A stretch of DNA of 64,000 nucleotides from DATGUP01 sp035301265 (GTDB lineage: Bacteria > Bacillota > Bacilli > Bacillales > Amphibacillaceae). Below the pieces are notes generated by a model. The model had not been told where the DNA came from and made no database searches. It was given only the letters and a program-made list of their open reading frames with translations. Every line of letters starts with the position of its first letter. Within the stretch, counting starts at the first letter, position 1. Location of the stretch: positions 124,001-188,000 of the forward strand of contig DATGUP010000003.1 of NCBI GenBank assembly GCA_035301265.1, in the 5' to 3' direction. Shown here piece after piece: positions 25,637 to 34,180 of this stretch. Both the position numbers and the translations under genes were made by a program.

Positions 25637-26446
25637 ATGGAGAAACTTACCATTGCCGAGATTAAACATTTATTTACGACAGGACAAATAACCGAGAGCA
25701 TGATCGATAAATTAAAACGCGATGAAAGAAAAGGTGTACAGAAACTCGTAAAAGCGTATGAAACGAACAAAGCTAAAGAAAAGGCACTGAAAGAAAAATT
25801 TGCACAAATGTGCCGTTACGAAAACAAGCATTATAGCAATGGATTGCGCTTTATCGCTGGTGTCGATGAAGCAGGAAGAGGCCCTTTGGCAGGTCCAGTT
25901 GTTGCAGCTGCGGTGATTCTTCCAAAAGATTTCCAGTTGCTCGGATTAAACGACTCAAAACAATTAACCGAAGCAACGCGCAACGAATTTTTTCGCATGA
26001 TTAAGCATCAGGCGGTCACCTACGGCTTATCGGTTGTGGACAACGAGACGATTGATCGGCTGAACATCCATGAGGCGGTTAAGCTTGCTATGCATCGGGC
26101 GATCACCCAACTTGAGCCAATGCCTGAACATATTTTAATCGATGCGGTGAATATAGATGATCTACCATGCTCATCTGAGGTCATTAAAAAAGGAGATGCA
26201 AACAGTATATCCATTGCGGCTGCAAGTATATTGGCTAAAGTGACGCGCGATCAAATTATGAAAGATTTACATAAAACATATCCATTATACGGTTTTGATT
26301 CCAACAACGGATACGGAACAAAACACCACGTTAACATGCTGCAAAAATACGGCCCAACGCCATACCACCGAAAGTCCTTTGCCCCGGTACGCCATGCGCT
26401 CTTAACAAAGGAGGTTTCATTCGATGGGGGTTTTTCGAACAACTGA
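25637..26446 (+). CDS. rnhB: Ribonuclease HII
   Basis: Removes RNA from RNA-DNA hybrids, including single misincorporated ribonucleotides. An N-terminal substrate-binding extension (about 1-65) precedes the catalytic domain with GVDEAGRGPLAGPV (Asp77, Glu78), NDSKQL and LIDAVNI. ATGs at 25625, 25631 and 25637 are in frame; GGGGA is best placed for the last, giving 269 residues. The end overlaps ylqG by 23 bases. Confidence 0.94.
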   Translation: MEKLTIAEIKHLFTTGQITESMIDKLKRDERKGVQKLVKAYETNKAKEKALKEKFAQMCRYENKHYSNGLRFIAGVDEAGRGPLAGPVVAAAVILPKDFQLLGLNDSKQLTEATRNEFFRMIKHQAVTYGLSVVDNETIDRLNIHEAVKLAMHRAITQLEPMPEHILIDAVNIDDLPCSSEVIKKGDANSISIAAASILAKVTRDQIMKDLHKTYPLYGFDSNNGYGTKHHVNMLQKYGPTPYHRKSFAPVRHALLTKEVSFDGGFSNN

Positions 26447-28082
26447 AAGTCGGCCGATCAACTCGCCTGTTCATCACAATTTTCTTCGCCCCGGCCAGGT
26501 CGTCAAAGGGCGTGTGCTAAAATTATATCCCCATCAACGGGCACAAATTCAAATCGGTTCGTTGCAAATGACGGCTAAGCTTGAAGCATCATTATCCATC
26601 GGGACTAACTATTATTTTCAAGTTGAGCGCGCCGATGACCTTATCCATTTGCGCCTTATTAGCGATGCGTTGTCATCGGATACAAAGGCGAATGCGATGA
26701 ACCTGTTGAAACAGTTAGGATTAAAAGCAGGTAAACAAGAGATGCTCCTTTTACAGTCGCTAATCGATGAGCAGATTCCCTTTCGAACCGATCAGCTAAA
26801 AAATGCTTTCACATTAATGGCCGAAGGTAAAAATAAATCTCAGGCGCGTTTTATCCTGAAAGACATGCTGGCAAATAATCTACCGGTGACTGAGTCTGTT
26901 TTCAAAGCTTTGTATGCCAAGGAAACAACGAGCCTTACCGAACAGATGCGCGAATTGTTGAAGCAATTGGGCCAGGATACAGATCGCTCCTCGTTAAAGC
27001 AACAATTGATCAGTCAACTCGGCCGACTGTTGCACAATCCCCGCAATGATCGGCGCGTTTATCACGTACTAAAGTTATTCGGCGTCATCGAAACACAGAC
27101 GACATTTTCCGCTTGGAGTTTACACCATCAGCACCACTTACTTGAAACGATTGATATAACAGCGATGATGAACAAACTCGCCTTTTTTTCTGATCACGAG
27201 TCTTTACCAACAGCCGCCCGGAATATATGGCAGACATATTCTGATTCAGTTCATCAAACGTTGCAAAACAACGTGCCATTAACTGATCAAGTGTTCAATC
27301 GTTTGGAACAAGATATCAGGCAAAAATTGATCCCTTTGTTGCCTGACGATCAAAAATTGAGAATAGATAACACGCCCCAAGCATTGCGCCAACTATTCGA
27401 ACAACTCGAGGCGCTGGCCGATAAATCTACATATACAAAAGCAGCACAACTGTTGGCCAATTTTCATCGTTCATCTCTGGATGCGCAGATGAAACAACTC
27501 GTGCAATTGGTTGGTTTCACCGATGAATACGATATTGCGCATAACCAAATTCAATCTAAACCGAATACGCTTAAATCGTTGCTTTTACAGTTAATTCAGC
27601 ACCACGATGGTAAAATAATAGAGACATCGGCCCGACTTTTACACGTCATTAATGGTTTGCAGCTGCAATCGATTCAGGAGACGAACCATATGATTTTTGC
27701 TAGTATACAGCTGCCGGGTGATAAACTTGGAATACAGAGCGATGCTAAACTAGAGTTGCAAGGCAAAAAAACTGACGAAGGAAAGCTGGATCTTAACCAT
27801 TGCCGTATTTTGTTTTTTTTAGATCTTGCCCATTTAAAAGAGACAATGATCGATATGCACATTCAAAAACGGAATGTATCCATTGTTATTTTGAACGATC
27901 GGACGGATCTTAAACAACAGGCCATACCGTTAAAACCGATGTTGGAACAAGGGTTGGACAAGCTCGGTTATCAGCTTTCTTCTGTCACTTTTAAACCTTA
28001 TCAGCAAGGTGACGAGCAGCCGTTGGTTCCAGTATCAGATAAAGGGGCGATTATCCAGCAAGGAGTTGACTATCGGATATGA
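26424..28082 (+). CDS. ylqG: YlqG family protein with FliK C-terminal-like domain
   Basis: 552 residues with no established role. An N-terminal beta-rich part (about 20-75, PGQVVKGRVLKLYPHQRAQI) looks OB-like. A long variable helical middle rich in Gln and Leu follows. The end (about 440-535: FFLDLAHLKETMIDMHIQKR, then GYQLSSVTFKPY) has the pattern of the FliK hook-length-control C-domain. It is followed directly by ylqH, an FlhB C-domain homologue. AAAGGAGG lies nine bases before the ATG, within rnhB. Confidence 0.8.
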   Translation: MGVFRTTESRPINSPVHHNFLRPGQVVKGRVLKLYPHQRAQIQIGSLQMTAKLEASLSIGTNYYFQVERADDLIHLRLISDALSSDTKANAMNLLKQLGLKAGKQEMLLLQSLIDEQIPFRTDQLKNAFTLMAEGKNKSQARFILKDMLANNLPVTESVFKALYAKETTSLTEQMRELLKQLGQDTDRSSLKQQLISQLGRLLHNPRNDRRVYHVLKLFGVIETQTTFSAWSLHHQHHLLETIDITAMMNKLAFFSDHESLPTAARNIWQTYSDSVHQTLQNNVPLTDQVFNRLEQDIRQKLIPLLPDDQKLRIDNTPQALRQLFEQLEALADKSTYTKAAQLLANFHRSSLDAQMKQLVQLVGFTDEYDIAHNQIQSKPNTLKSLLLQLIQHHDGKIIETSARLLHVINGLQLQSIQETNHMIFASIQLPGDKLGIQSDAKLELQGKKTDEGKLDLNHCRILFFLDLAHLKETMIDMHIQKRNVSIVILNDRTDLKQQAIPLKPMLEQGLDKLGYQLSSVTFKPYQQGDEQPLVPVSDKGAIIQQGVDYRI

Positions 28083-28405
28083 TGGACAAGCGAAAAAAAG
28101 CGGTCGCTCTTCGGTACGATAAAGAACAGGATATGGCACCGAAAGTTGTTGCATCGGGTAAAGGGCTTAGCGGCGAGTCGATTATCAAACGCGCTAAAGA
28201 AAACAATATCCCGATACAGGAAGATCCGACACTCGTTGAACTTTTGGCGGAACTAAATATTAATGAAACAATTCCTGAAGAGCTTTTTCAAGCCGTTGCG
28301 GAAGTTTTTGCGTTCATTTATCGCACTGACAAGCGTATAGGCCATGCTGAAACAATCCCTTTACACAACAATCGAAGTACAAGTCAAAAAGGGGGGAAGG
28401 ATTGA
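28079..28405 (+). CDS. ylqH: FlhB C-terminal-domain homologue (YlqH/FhlX)
   Basis: 108 residues resembling the cytoplasmic part of FlhB after its self-cleavage site: AVALRYDKEQDMAPKVVASG aligns with the region after NPTH in FlhB (see flhB here: AVAIKYDEKQASAPYIVAKG). The NPTH motif itself and all membrane segments are absent. Such proteins can replace the FlhB C-domain partly in Salmonella studies of FhlX. A later ATG at 28082 is equally possible. It overlaps ylqG by four bases. Confidence 0.9.
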   Translation: MMDKRKKAVALRYDKEQDMAPKVVASGKGLSGESIIKRAKENNIPIQEDPTLVELLAELNINETIPEELFQAVAEVFAFIYRTDKRIGHAETIPLHNNRSTSQKGGKD

Positions 28406-28417
28406 ATCCCCCTTTTT
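28386..28417 (+). terminator. Terminator overlapping the ylqH stop
   Basis: AAAAAGGGGG (28386-28395) pairs perfectly with CCCCCTTTTT (28408-28417). The TGA stop lies in the loop. It ends the lepB-to-ylqH unit. Confidence 0.85.
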
Positions 28418-28486
28418 CCGAGTGACCAGTGATTATCTATGTGAAAGGGGTTAGGCTTGGATTCTATCATCAAATAGCAGTTAGTC

Positions 28487-28515
28487 TTGTGAAATAGATG
28501 GTTTTTTTATACAAT
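28487..28515 (+). promoter_or_regulatory. SigA promoter of sucCD
   Basis: TTGTGA (28487-28492), 17 bases, TACAAT (28510-28515); start of transcription about 30 bases before the sucC ATG. Confidence 0.65.
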
Positions 28516-28549
28516 GGACTTGCAGTGAAAAATGATGGGAGGATAAAGG

Positions 28550-29710
28550 ATGAACATTCATGAGCATCAAGCAAAAGACATACTACGCCGTTATGGCGTC
28601 GCTGTTCCCGACGGTTATGTTGCCTATAGCGTAGACGAAGCCGTAGAAGCTGCCAAAAAACTTGCCACAGATGTAACCGTCATCAAAGCGCAAATCCATG
28701 CTGGTGGTCGAGGAAAAGCCGGCGGGGTGAAAATAGCGAAAAATTTAGACGATGTACGTACATATGCAGATGATATTTTAGGTAAAAAGCTCATCACACA
28801 TCAAACAGGCCCTGAAGGAAAGGAAGTCAAACGCCTGTTGATTGAACAAGGCTGCGATATCCAAAATGAATACTATATCGGCCTTGTCCTAGATCGTGCA
28901 ACTTCACGTGTCGTTATGATGGCATCAGAAGAAGGCGGAACAGAAATCGAAGAAGTAGCAGCTCAAACTCCGGAGAAGATTTTTAAGGAAGTCATTGATC
29001 CTGTTGTCGGTCTGACACCATTCCAGGCACGGAGGCTTGCATTTAACATTCATATACCTGAAGAATTGTTATCTAAAGCTGTTAAATTTATGATGGGACT
29101 TTATGATGTATTCATTGAGAAAGATTGTTCGGTTGCGGAAATCAATCCGCTTGTCACAACCGGTGATGGCCAAGTGCTTGCGTTGGATTGCAAATTGAAT
29201 TTTGATGACAATGCGTTGTATCGTCAGCAAGATCTTCTTGACTTGCGGGATTTAGACGAAGAAGATGAGAAGGAAATAGAAGCATCAAAACACGATTTAA
29301 GCTACATTGCTTTGGATGGAAATATCGGTTGCATGGTTAACGGTGCTGGACTTGCTATGTCAACGATGGATATCATTAAGCACTACGGTGGTAAGCCGGC
29401 AAACTTCCTTGATGTTGGTGGCGGAGCAACGGCAGAAAAAGTAACTGAAGCGTTTAAAATCATTTTGTCTGATACTAATGTTAAGGGTATTTTCGTGAAT
29501 ATTTTTGGCGGTATTATGAAATGCGATGTCATCGCTGAAGGTGTTGTCGAAGCGACAAAACAAGTCGGATTGGACTTGCCGCTAGTTGTCCGTTTAGAAG
29601 GGACGAATGTGGAACTTGGCAAAAAAATCTTAAACGATTCTGGTCTGAATATTACTTCAGCTGATTCGATGGCCGATGGTGCTAAGAAAATTGTTTCACT
29701 CATAAAATAG
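28550..29710 (+). CDS. sucC: Succinyl-CoA synthetase beta subunit (ADP-forming)
   Basis: TCA-cycle ligase making succinate and ATP from succinyl-CoA. ATP-grasp N-terminal region (MNIHEHQAKDILRRYGV, KAQIHAGGRGKAGGV) and C-terminal CoA-ligase part (GGGATAEKV, GIFVNIFGGIMKCDVIAEGV). 386 residues. GGGAGGATAAAGG precedes the ATG. Followed by sucD after 48 bases. Confidence 0.97.
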   Translation: MNIHEHQAKDILRRYGVAVPDGYVAYSVDEAVEAAKKLATDVTVIKAQIHAGGRGKAGGVKIAKNLDDVRTYADDILGKKLITHQTGPEGKEVKRLLIEQGCDIQNEYYIGLVLDRATSRVVMMASEEGGTEIEEVAAQTPEKIFKEVIDPVVGLTPFQARRLAFNIHIPEELLSKAVKFMMGLYDVFIEKDCSVAEINPLVTTGDGQVLALDCKLNFDDNALYRQQDLLDLRDLDEEDEKEIEASKHDLSYIALDGNIGCMVNGAGLAMSTMDIIKHYGGKPANFLDVGGGATAEKVTEAFKIILSDTNVKGIFVNIFGGIMKCDVIAEGVVEATKQVGLDLPLVVRLEGTNVELGKKILNDSGLNITSADSMADGAKKIVSLIK

Positions 29711-29758
29711 CGCATCTGAGTGCAGGATGAAAAGTTTATGCAGAAAGGACGGACGGAC

Positions 29759-30661
29759 ATGAGTGTTTATGTTAATAAAGATACGAAAGTAATAGTCCAA
29801 GGAATCACTGGCGGAACAGCCAGGTTTCATACGAAACAAATGCTTGAATACGGAACGAACATTGTCGGCGGCGTAACGCCGAAAAAAGGTGGAACAGAAG
29901 TTGAAGGTGTTCCAGTATTCAATACGGTCGCGGAAGCGGTTAGCAAAACAGGCGCGAACGCATCGGTGATTTATGTACCCGCTCCATTTGCAGCAGATGC
30001 TATTTTGGAAGCGGTTGATGCCGAACTGGATCTTGTCATTTGTATCACTGAACATATTCCTGTGATGGACATGGTCAAAGTGAAACGCTACATGGAGGGT
30101 AAGAAAACACGTTTGATCGGTCCGAATTGCCCAGGTGTTATCACACCTGGAGAATGCAAGATTGGCATTCAGCCCGGCTATATCCATAAAAAAGGCCATA
30201 TCGGTGTCGTCTCTCGTTCGGGCACACTGACCTATGAAGCAGTGCACCAATTGTCAGAAGCCGGCTACGGACAATCAACGGCCGTTGGCATTGGCGGTGA
30301 CCCGGTGATTGGCACTAATTTTATCGATGTTTTGAAAGCATTCAATGAAGATCCTGATACAGAAGCGGTTGTCATGATTGGCGAAATCGGCGGAACTGCT
30401 GAGGAAGAGGCGGCTGAATGGGTCAAGGCGAACATGACAAAACCGGTTGTTGGCTTTATCAGCGGTGCAACAGCCCCTCCAGGAAAACGGATGGGTCATG
30501 CCGGGGCGATTATTTCCGGCGGTAAGGGAACGGCCGATGAAAAAATCCGTGTTATGAAAGCCTGCGGCATTAAAGTGGCAGAAACGCCAGCTGTTATAGG
30601 AGAAACGATGATTCAAACTTTAAAAGAGAACAATTTAGCTGAAAAGTGTCAAACACACTAA
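29759..30661 (+). CDS. sucD: Succinyl-CoA synthetase alpha subunit
   Basis: Carries the CoA site and the transiently phosphorylated histidine. The N-terminal Rossmann part has VIVQGITGGTARFH; GPNCPGVITP follows, and His247 is in RMGHAGAIISGG. 300 residues from the ATG at 29759, which has AGAAAGGAC upstream; the frame extends 13 codons further, but without a fitting ribosome binding site. Confidence 0.97.
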   Translation: MSVYVNKDTKVIVQGITGGTARFHTKQMLEYGTNIVGGVTPKKGGTEVEGVPVFNTVAEAVSKTGANASVIYVPAPFAADAILEAVDAELDLVICITEHIPVMDMVKVKRYMEGKKTRLIGPNCPGVITPGECKIGIQPGYIHKKGHIGVVSRSGTLTYEAVHQLSEAGYGQSTAVGIGGDPVIGTNFIDVLKAFNEDPDTEAVVMIGEIGGTAEEEAAEWVKANMTKPVVGFISGATAPPGKRMGHAGAIISGGKGTADEKIRVMKACGIKVAETPAVIGETMIQTLKENNLAEKCQTH

Positions 30662-30672
30662 ATCTATAAAAC

Positions 30673-30708
30673 AGGAATCCGTGGCCATCGTGCCTTCGGA
30701 TTCCTTAT
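30673..30708 (+). terminator. Hairpin after sucD, weak terminator
   Basis: AGGAATCCG (30673-30681) pairs perfectly with CGGATTCCT (30697-30705). The tail TATCC is poor in T, so read-through into dprA, which has no clear promoter of its own, is likely. Confidence 0.55.
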
Positions 30709-30730
30709 CCATATAGAAGGACGTGATGTT

Positions 30731-31630
30731 TTGCAAAATATCCGCGAACGACTGATTCATATCCACAGATGTCAAGGCATTTCCCGTAGGTCGTTGCGAA
30801 AATTTTTTCGTTACGATCCCGAGTTGACAAAGATTTATACATTATCTCCATCGGAGTTAAGCCAGATTTTTTCGCTTCCCATGAAAAAGGCCTCCTTATT
30901 CTACAATGATCTGCACAATCCGCACCTTGCTATGCAAATTAAAAAAGATATCTCCACCTATTCCATCGTCACGATTGTTGACGATCATTACCCCTGTATG
31001 TTAAAACCTATTAAAGATCCACCACTTGTCCTATATGCTCTAGGCAATATAAAGCTTTTGCAGCAAACGCCGACTCTGAGTGTCGTCGGTACGCGATTTC
31101 CATCTAGAAATGCCAAACAAAAAACAAAATATATCATAAAACCGTTACTTGATTACCATTGGACGATCGTAAGTGGTATGGCTAAAGGTATTGATAGTTA
31201 TGCCCACGAATTGGCGTTAACATACAACAGCGGTACTATAGCCGTTTTAGGTGGAGGATTTCATCATATTTATCCCCGTGTAAATGTCCCATTATTTAAA
31301 CAGATCGTTAGAAAAGGGCTTGTTTTATCTGAATACGCGCCGGATACACCTCCCCGAAAATATCATTTTCCCGAAAGAAACCGAATTATTAGTGGTTTGA
31401 GTTTTGGAACAGTAGTCATCGAAGCGGCTGAGAAAAGCGGTACACTGATCACCGTAGACCATGCTTTAGAGCAAGGTAGAGAAGTATATGCTGTTCCCGG
31501 ATCCCCTCTGCTCTCACAAACAAAGGGTTGTCATCAATTGATCCAAGACGGTGCCAAACTCGTTCATGTTGCGGAAGATATTGTCGAGGACTGGGAAAAT
31601 ATCGGCATTCATTACAAGTATTTGGAGTGA
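30731..31630 (+). CDS. dprA: DNA processing protein DprA
   Basis: Binds incoming single-stranded DNA and loads RecA in natural transformation. An N-terminal helical SAM-like part precedes a Rossmann core with SVVGTRFPS, IVSGMAKGIDSYAHELAL, PERNRIISGLS and EAAEKSGTLITVDHALEQGR. The C-terminal winged helix of some family members is missing, as in B. subtilis. The start is TTG with AGAAGGA upstream. 299 residues. No other competence gene is in the window. Confidence 0.95.
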   Translation: MQNIRERLIHIHRCQGISRRSLRKFFRYDPELTKIYTLSPSELSQIFSLPMKKASLFYNDLHNPHLAMQIKKDISTYSIVTIVDDHYPCMLKPIKDPPLVLYALGNIKLLQQTPTLSVVGTRFPSRNAKQKTKYIIKPLLDYHWTIVSGMAKGIDSYAHELALTYNSGTIAVLGGGFHHIYPRVNVPLFKQIVRKGLVLSEYAPDTPPRKYHFPERNRIISGLSFGTVVIEAAEKSGTLITVDHALEQGREVYAVPGSPLLSQTKGCHQLIQDGAKLVHVAEDIVEDWENIGIHYKYLE

Positions 31631-31656
31631 GATCAATTAATCCTATCCGTACGTAA

Positions 31657-31672
31657 ATGCAAGCGCTTCAAA
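31657..31672 (+). promoter_or_regulatory. Possible CcpA (cre) site upstream of topA
   Basis: ATGCAAGCGCTTCAAA matches the cre consensus WTGNAANCGNWWNCAW except for one base, around the palindromic core AAGCGCTT. It lies 16 bases upstream of the topA -35. A single degenerate match can occur by chance. Confidence 0.25.
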
Positions 31673-31688
31673 ATAAAAGTGGGTATGT

Positions 31689-31717
31689 TTGACAAACATG
31701 ACGTATATATTTACTAT
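31689..31717 (+). promoter_or_regulatory. Strong SigA promoter of topA
   Basis: Perfect TTGACA (31689-31694), 17 bases, TACTAT (31712-31717). The transcribed leader before topA is about 100 bases; I see no clear structure in it. Confidence 0.75.
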
Positions 31718-31825
31718 TAGTGAAGATTTCCGATTAACTTTGCATCAAAATCTGTTAGAAATATAGAATAGGGAAACTATGCGGCATGTTTTAGATGCAA
31801 TCACATGGGTTTGGGAGGAAATAGC

Positions 31826-33904
31826 ATGTCAGATTATCTCGTTATCGTTGAATCGCCTGCTAAGGCGAAGACGATTGAACGATATTTAGGAAAAAAATAT
31901 AGTGTGAAAGCTTCAATGGGGCACGTCCGCGATTTGCCTAAAAGCCAAATCGGTGTCGATGTTAATAATCAATTCAAACCGAAATATATCACGATCCGCG
32001 GAAAAGGAGACGTGTTAAAAGAGCTGCGAAAAGCAGCCAAAAAAGCTAAAAAAGTTTATCTTGCTGCGGACCCTGATAGGGAAGGAGAAGCAATTGCTTG
32101 GCATTTAGCGCATGCTTTGAATATGGATAAACAATCCAAATGCCGAGTCGTGTTTAATGAAATTACCGAAGAGGCTGTTAAGCAATCGTTTAAACATCCA
32201 CGAACGATTAATACTGATCTAGTAAACGCTCAGCAAGCACGCCGGATTTTGGACAGACTGGTCGGATACAATATCAGCCCATTGCTTTGGAAAAAAGTCA
32301 AAAAAGGGTTAAGCGCCGGCAGAGTTCAATCTGTTGCTGTTAAAATGATCATCGATCGCGAAAAGGAAATTAAAAATTTTAAGCCTGAGGAATATTGGTC
32401 GATTGATGGTCAATTTCAAAAAGATGAGGAAGTATTCAAAGGCTCGTTTTATGGGGTGGGTGGAAAAAAACAGCATTTGTCAACCAAAGACGACGTGAAT
32501 GCGATTTTAGAACGATTAAGAGGAAAAGATTTCCGGGTCGATAAAGTCAAGAAACGCGAACGAAGACGCAATCCGGCCAAACCATTTACAACATCATCGT
32601 TGCAACAAGAAGCAGCCCGAAAATTAAACTTCCGAGCCAAGAAAACGATGATGGTCGCTCAGCAGTTATATGAAGGGATTGATCTAGGCAAAAAAGCCGG
32701 TGGGATCACAGGTTTAATCACGTATATGCGCACAGATTCGACACGTGTCTCTAACAGCGCGATGCAAGAAGCAAAAACATACATTGAAGAAGAGTTTGGA
32801 AAGCAATATGTCGGAACATACAAATCTGGAAAGCAAAAAGAGGGTGCACAAGATGCACATGAGGCGATTCGTCCCACATCGATCATGCGGGACCCGAAAT
32901 CGCTGAAATCCGTTTTGTCCCGAGATCAATACCGGTTGTACAAATTGATTTGGGAGCGATTCGTGGCAAGCCAAATGGCACCGGCTGTATTTAATACGAT
33001 GACTGTTCATTTGTTGAATGAGGATGTAGAGTTTCGTGCAACCGGATCGCAAATCAAATTTGCCGGGTTTATGAAAGTTTATGTGGAAGGAACCGATGAC
33101 ACTAAGAAAGAAGAAGACAAACGATTGCCTGAATTGGAAGAAGGAATGGTCGTTAAAGCGAAAGAGATTACACCGAATCAGCATTTCACACAACCGCCGC
33201 CTAGATATACCGAGGCAAGGCTTGTCCGCACGATGGAAGAACAAGGTATCGGCCGCCCTTCTACATATGCGCCCACACTTGATACGATTCAGCGCAGAGG
33301 GTATGTAGCCATTGATAACAAGCGGTTTTTTCCAACCGAGTTAGGCACAATCGTCAATGATCTTTTAGAAGAATTTTTTCCTGAAATCATCGATGTTGAT
33401 TTTACGGTGAAAATGGAAGCAGACCTTGATGCCATTGAAGAAGGTAAAACCGAATGGATAAAAATTATTGATGAGTTTTACGCTGGTTTTAATAAACGGT
33501 TAAAAACGGCGGAAAAAGAAATGGAAAACGTTGAAATCAAAGATGAACCAGCGGGTATTGATTGTGAAAAATGCGGACACGAAATGGTTTATAAGATGGG
33601 GCGTTATGGAAAATTCTTGGCATGTTCGAACTTCCCTGACTGCCGCAATACAAAGCCTATTTTAAAGAAAATCGGTGTCACATGTCCGAAATGTCAAGAA
33701 GGTAACGTCGTTGAACGAAAAACGAAAAAGCGCCGGACGTTTTACGGTTGTGACCGTTATCCGGAATGTGATTTTGTATCATGGGACAAACCGATTTCCA
33801 GAACGTGCCCAAATTGTCAGGCGATGCTTGTTGAAAAAAGAAGGAAAAAGAAAACGCAAATCCAATGTACAAACTGCGATTATAAGGAAAGTTCGCCAAC
33901 TTAA
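31826..33904 (+). CDS. topA: DNA topoisomerase I
   Basis: Relaxes negative supercoils. Toprim domain at the N-terminus (VIVESPAKAKTIERYLG, ADPDREGEAIAWHL), catalytic Tyr300 in TYMRTDSTRVS, and three C-terminal zinc fingers starting CEKCGHEM, CPKCQEGN and CPNCQAML, each with four cysteines. 692 residues. The ATG at 31826 has GGGAGGA upstream; the frame opens seven codons earlier without support. In most bacilli trmFO follows, but not here. Confidence 0.97.
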   Translation: MSDYLVIVESPAKAKTIERYLGKKYSVKASMGHVRDLPKSQIGVDVNNQFKPKYITIRGKGDVLKELRKAAKKAKKVYLAADPDREGEAIAWHLAHALNMDKQSKCRVVFNEITEEAVKQSFKHPRTINTDLVNAQQARRILDRLVGYNISPLLWKKVKKGLSAGRVQSVAVKMIIDREKEIKNFKPEEYWSIDGQFQKDEEVFKGSFYGVGGKKQHLSTKDDVNAILERLRGKDFRVDKVKKRERRRNPAKPFTTSSLQQEAARKLNFRAKKTMMVAQQLYEGIDLGKKAGGITGLITYMRTDSTRVSNSAMQEAKTYIEEEFGKQYVGTYKSGKQKEGAQDAHEAIRPTSIMRDPKSLKSVLSRDQYRLYKLIWERFVASQMAPAVFNTMTVHLLNEDVEFRATGSQIKFAGFMKVYVEGTDDTKKEEDKRLPELEEGMVVKAKEITPNQHFTQPPPRYTEARLVRTMEEQGIGRPSTYAPTLDTIQRRGYVAIDNKRFFPTELGTIVNDLLEEFFPEIIDVDFTVKMEADLDAIEEGKTEWIKIIDEFYAGFNKRLKTAEKEMENVEIKDEPAGIDCEKCGHEMVYKMGRYGKFLACSNFPDCRNTKPILKKIGVTCPKCQEGNVVERKTKKRRTFYGCDRYPECDFVSWDKPISRTCPNCQAMLVEKRRKKKTQIQCTNCDYKESSPT

Positions 33905-33909
33905 TCGAT

Positions 33910-33940
33910 CGGCTGTTCGTCATGCGGGCAGCCGTTTTTT
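33910..33940 (+). terminator. Terminator after topA
   Basis: CGGCTG (33910-33915) pairs with CAGCCG (33929-33934), followed by T6. Confidence 0.75.
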
Positions 33941-33984
33941 CGCGTCTCTTACACGATTTATTAGAAAACTTTAATTGTTATTTG

Positions 33985-34013
33985 TTGACTATTAACTTCA
34001 ATAAATATATAAT
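33985..34013 (+). promoter_or_regulatory. Strong SigA promoter in the topA-xerC gap
   Basis: TTGACT (33985-33990), 17 bases, perfect TATAAT (34008-34013). It lies about 170 bases before xerC, which has a second promoter, so this one may make a long leader or a separate small RNA. Confidence 0.75.
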
Positions 34014-34022
34014 ATGCTATTG

Positions 34023-34079
34023 GTAAGTTAATGTACTTGACAGCTGCGGCAAAAGAACATTAACGCAAAGCAAACTTAC
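34023..34079 (+). other. Long hairpin in the topA-xerC gap, unknown role
   Basis: Starting about 10 bases after a strong -10, GTAA plus GTTAATGT (34023-34034) can pair with ACATTAAC (34057-34064) and TTAC (34076-34079) around an 11-base bulge. Alternatively GTAAGTT (34023-34029) can pair with AACTTAC (34073-34079), which excludes the 8-bp stem. No T-run follows. A 10-codon frame (34031-34063, MYLTAAAKEH) sits inside the hairpin with no good ribosome binding site. Confidence 0.35.
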
Positions 34080-34122
34080 TGGAGTTTCGTTTCTGAATTT
34101 TATTACAATTTTGTTAAATCTA

Positions 34123-34151
34123 TTGCTTCTCTTAATTGTATGTGTTATCCT
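34123..34151 (+). promoter_or_regulatory. Proximal promoter of xerC-hslVU-codY
   Basis: TTGCTT (34123-34128), 17 bases, TATCCT (34146-34151) with TGT in front (extended -10). Transcription would start about 23 bases before the xerC TTG. Confidence 0.55.
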
Positions 34152-34180
34152 TTAGGCGTTGCCAATAGTGAGGTGGGATA

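Noticed and set aside
28079..28405. ylqH as a truncated remnant (pseudogene) of flhB
   Set aside because: The frame is intact with its own start, is coupled to ylqG, and is found at this place in other bacilli; it is a separate small family.
33675..33974. 99-codon plus-strand frame over the end of topA
   Set aside because: Shifted reading of the Lys- and Cys-rich topA zinc-finger region; runs through the topA terminator and has no start signal.
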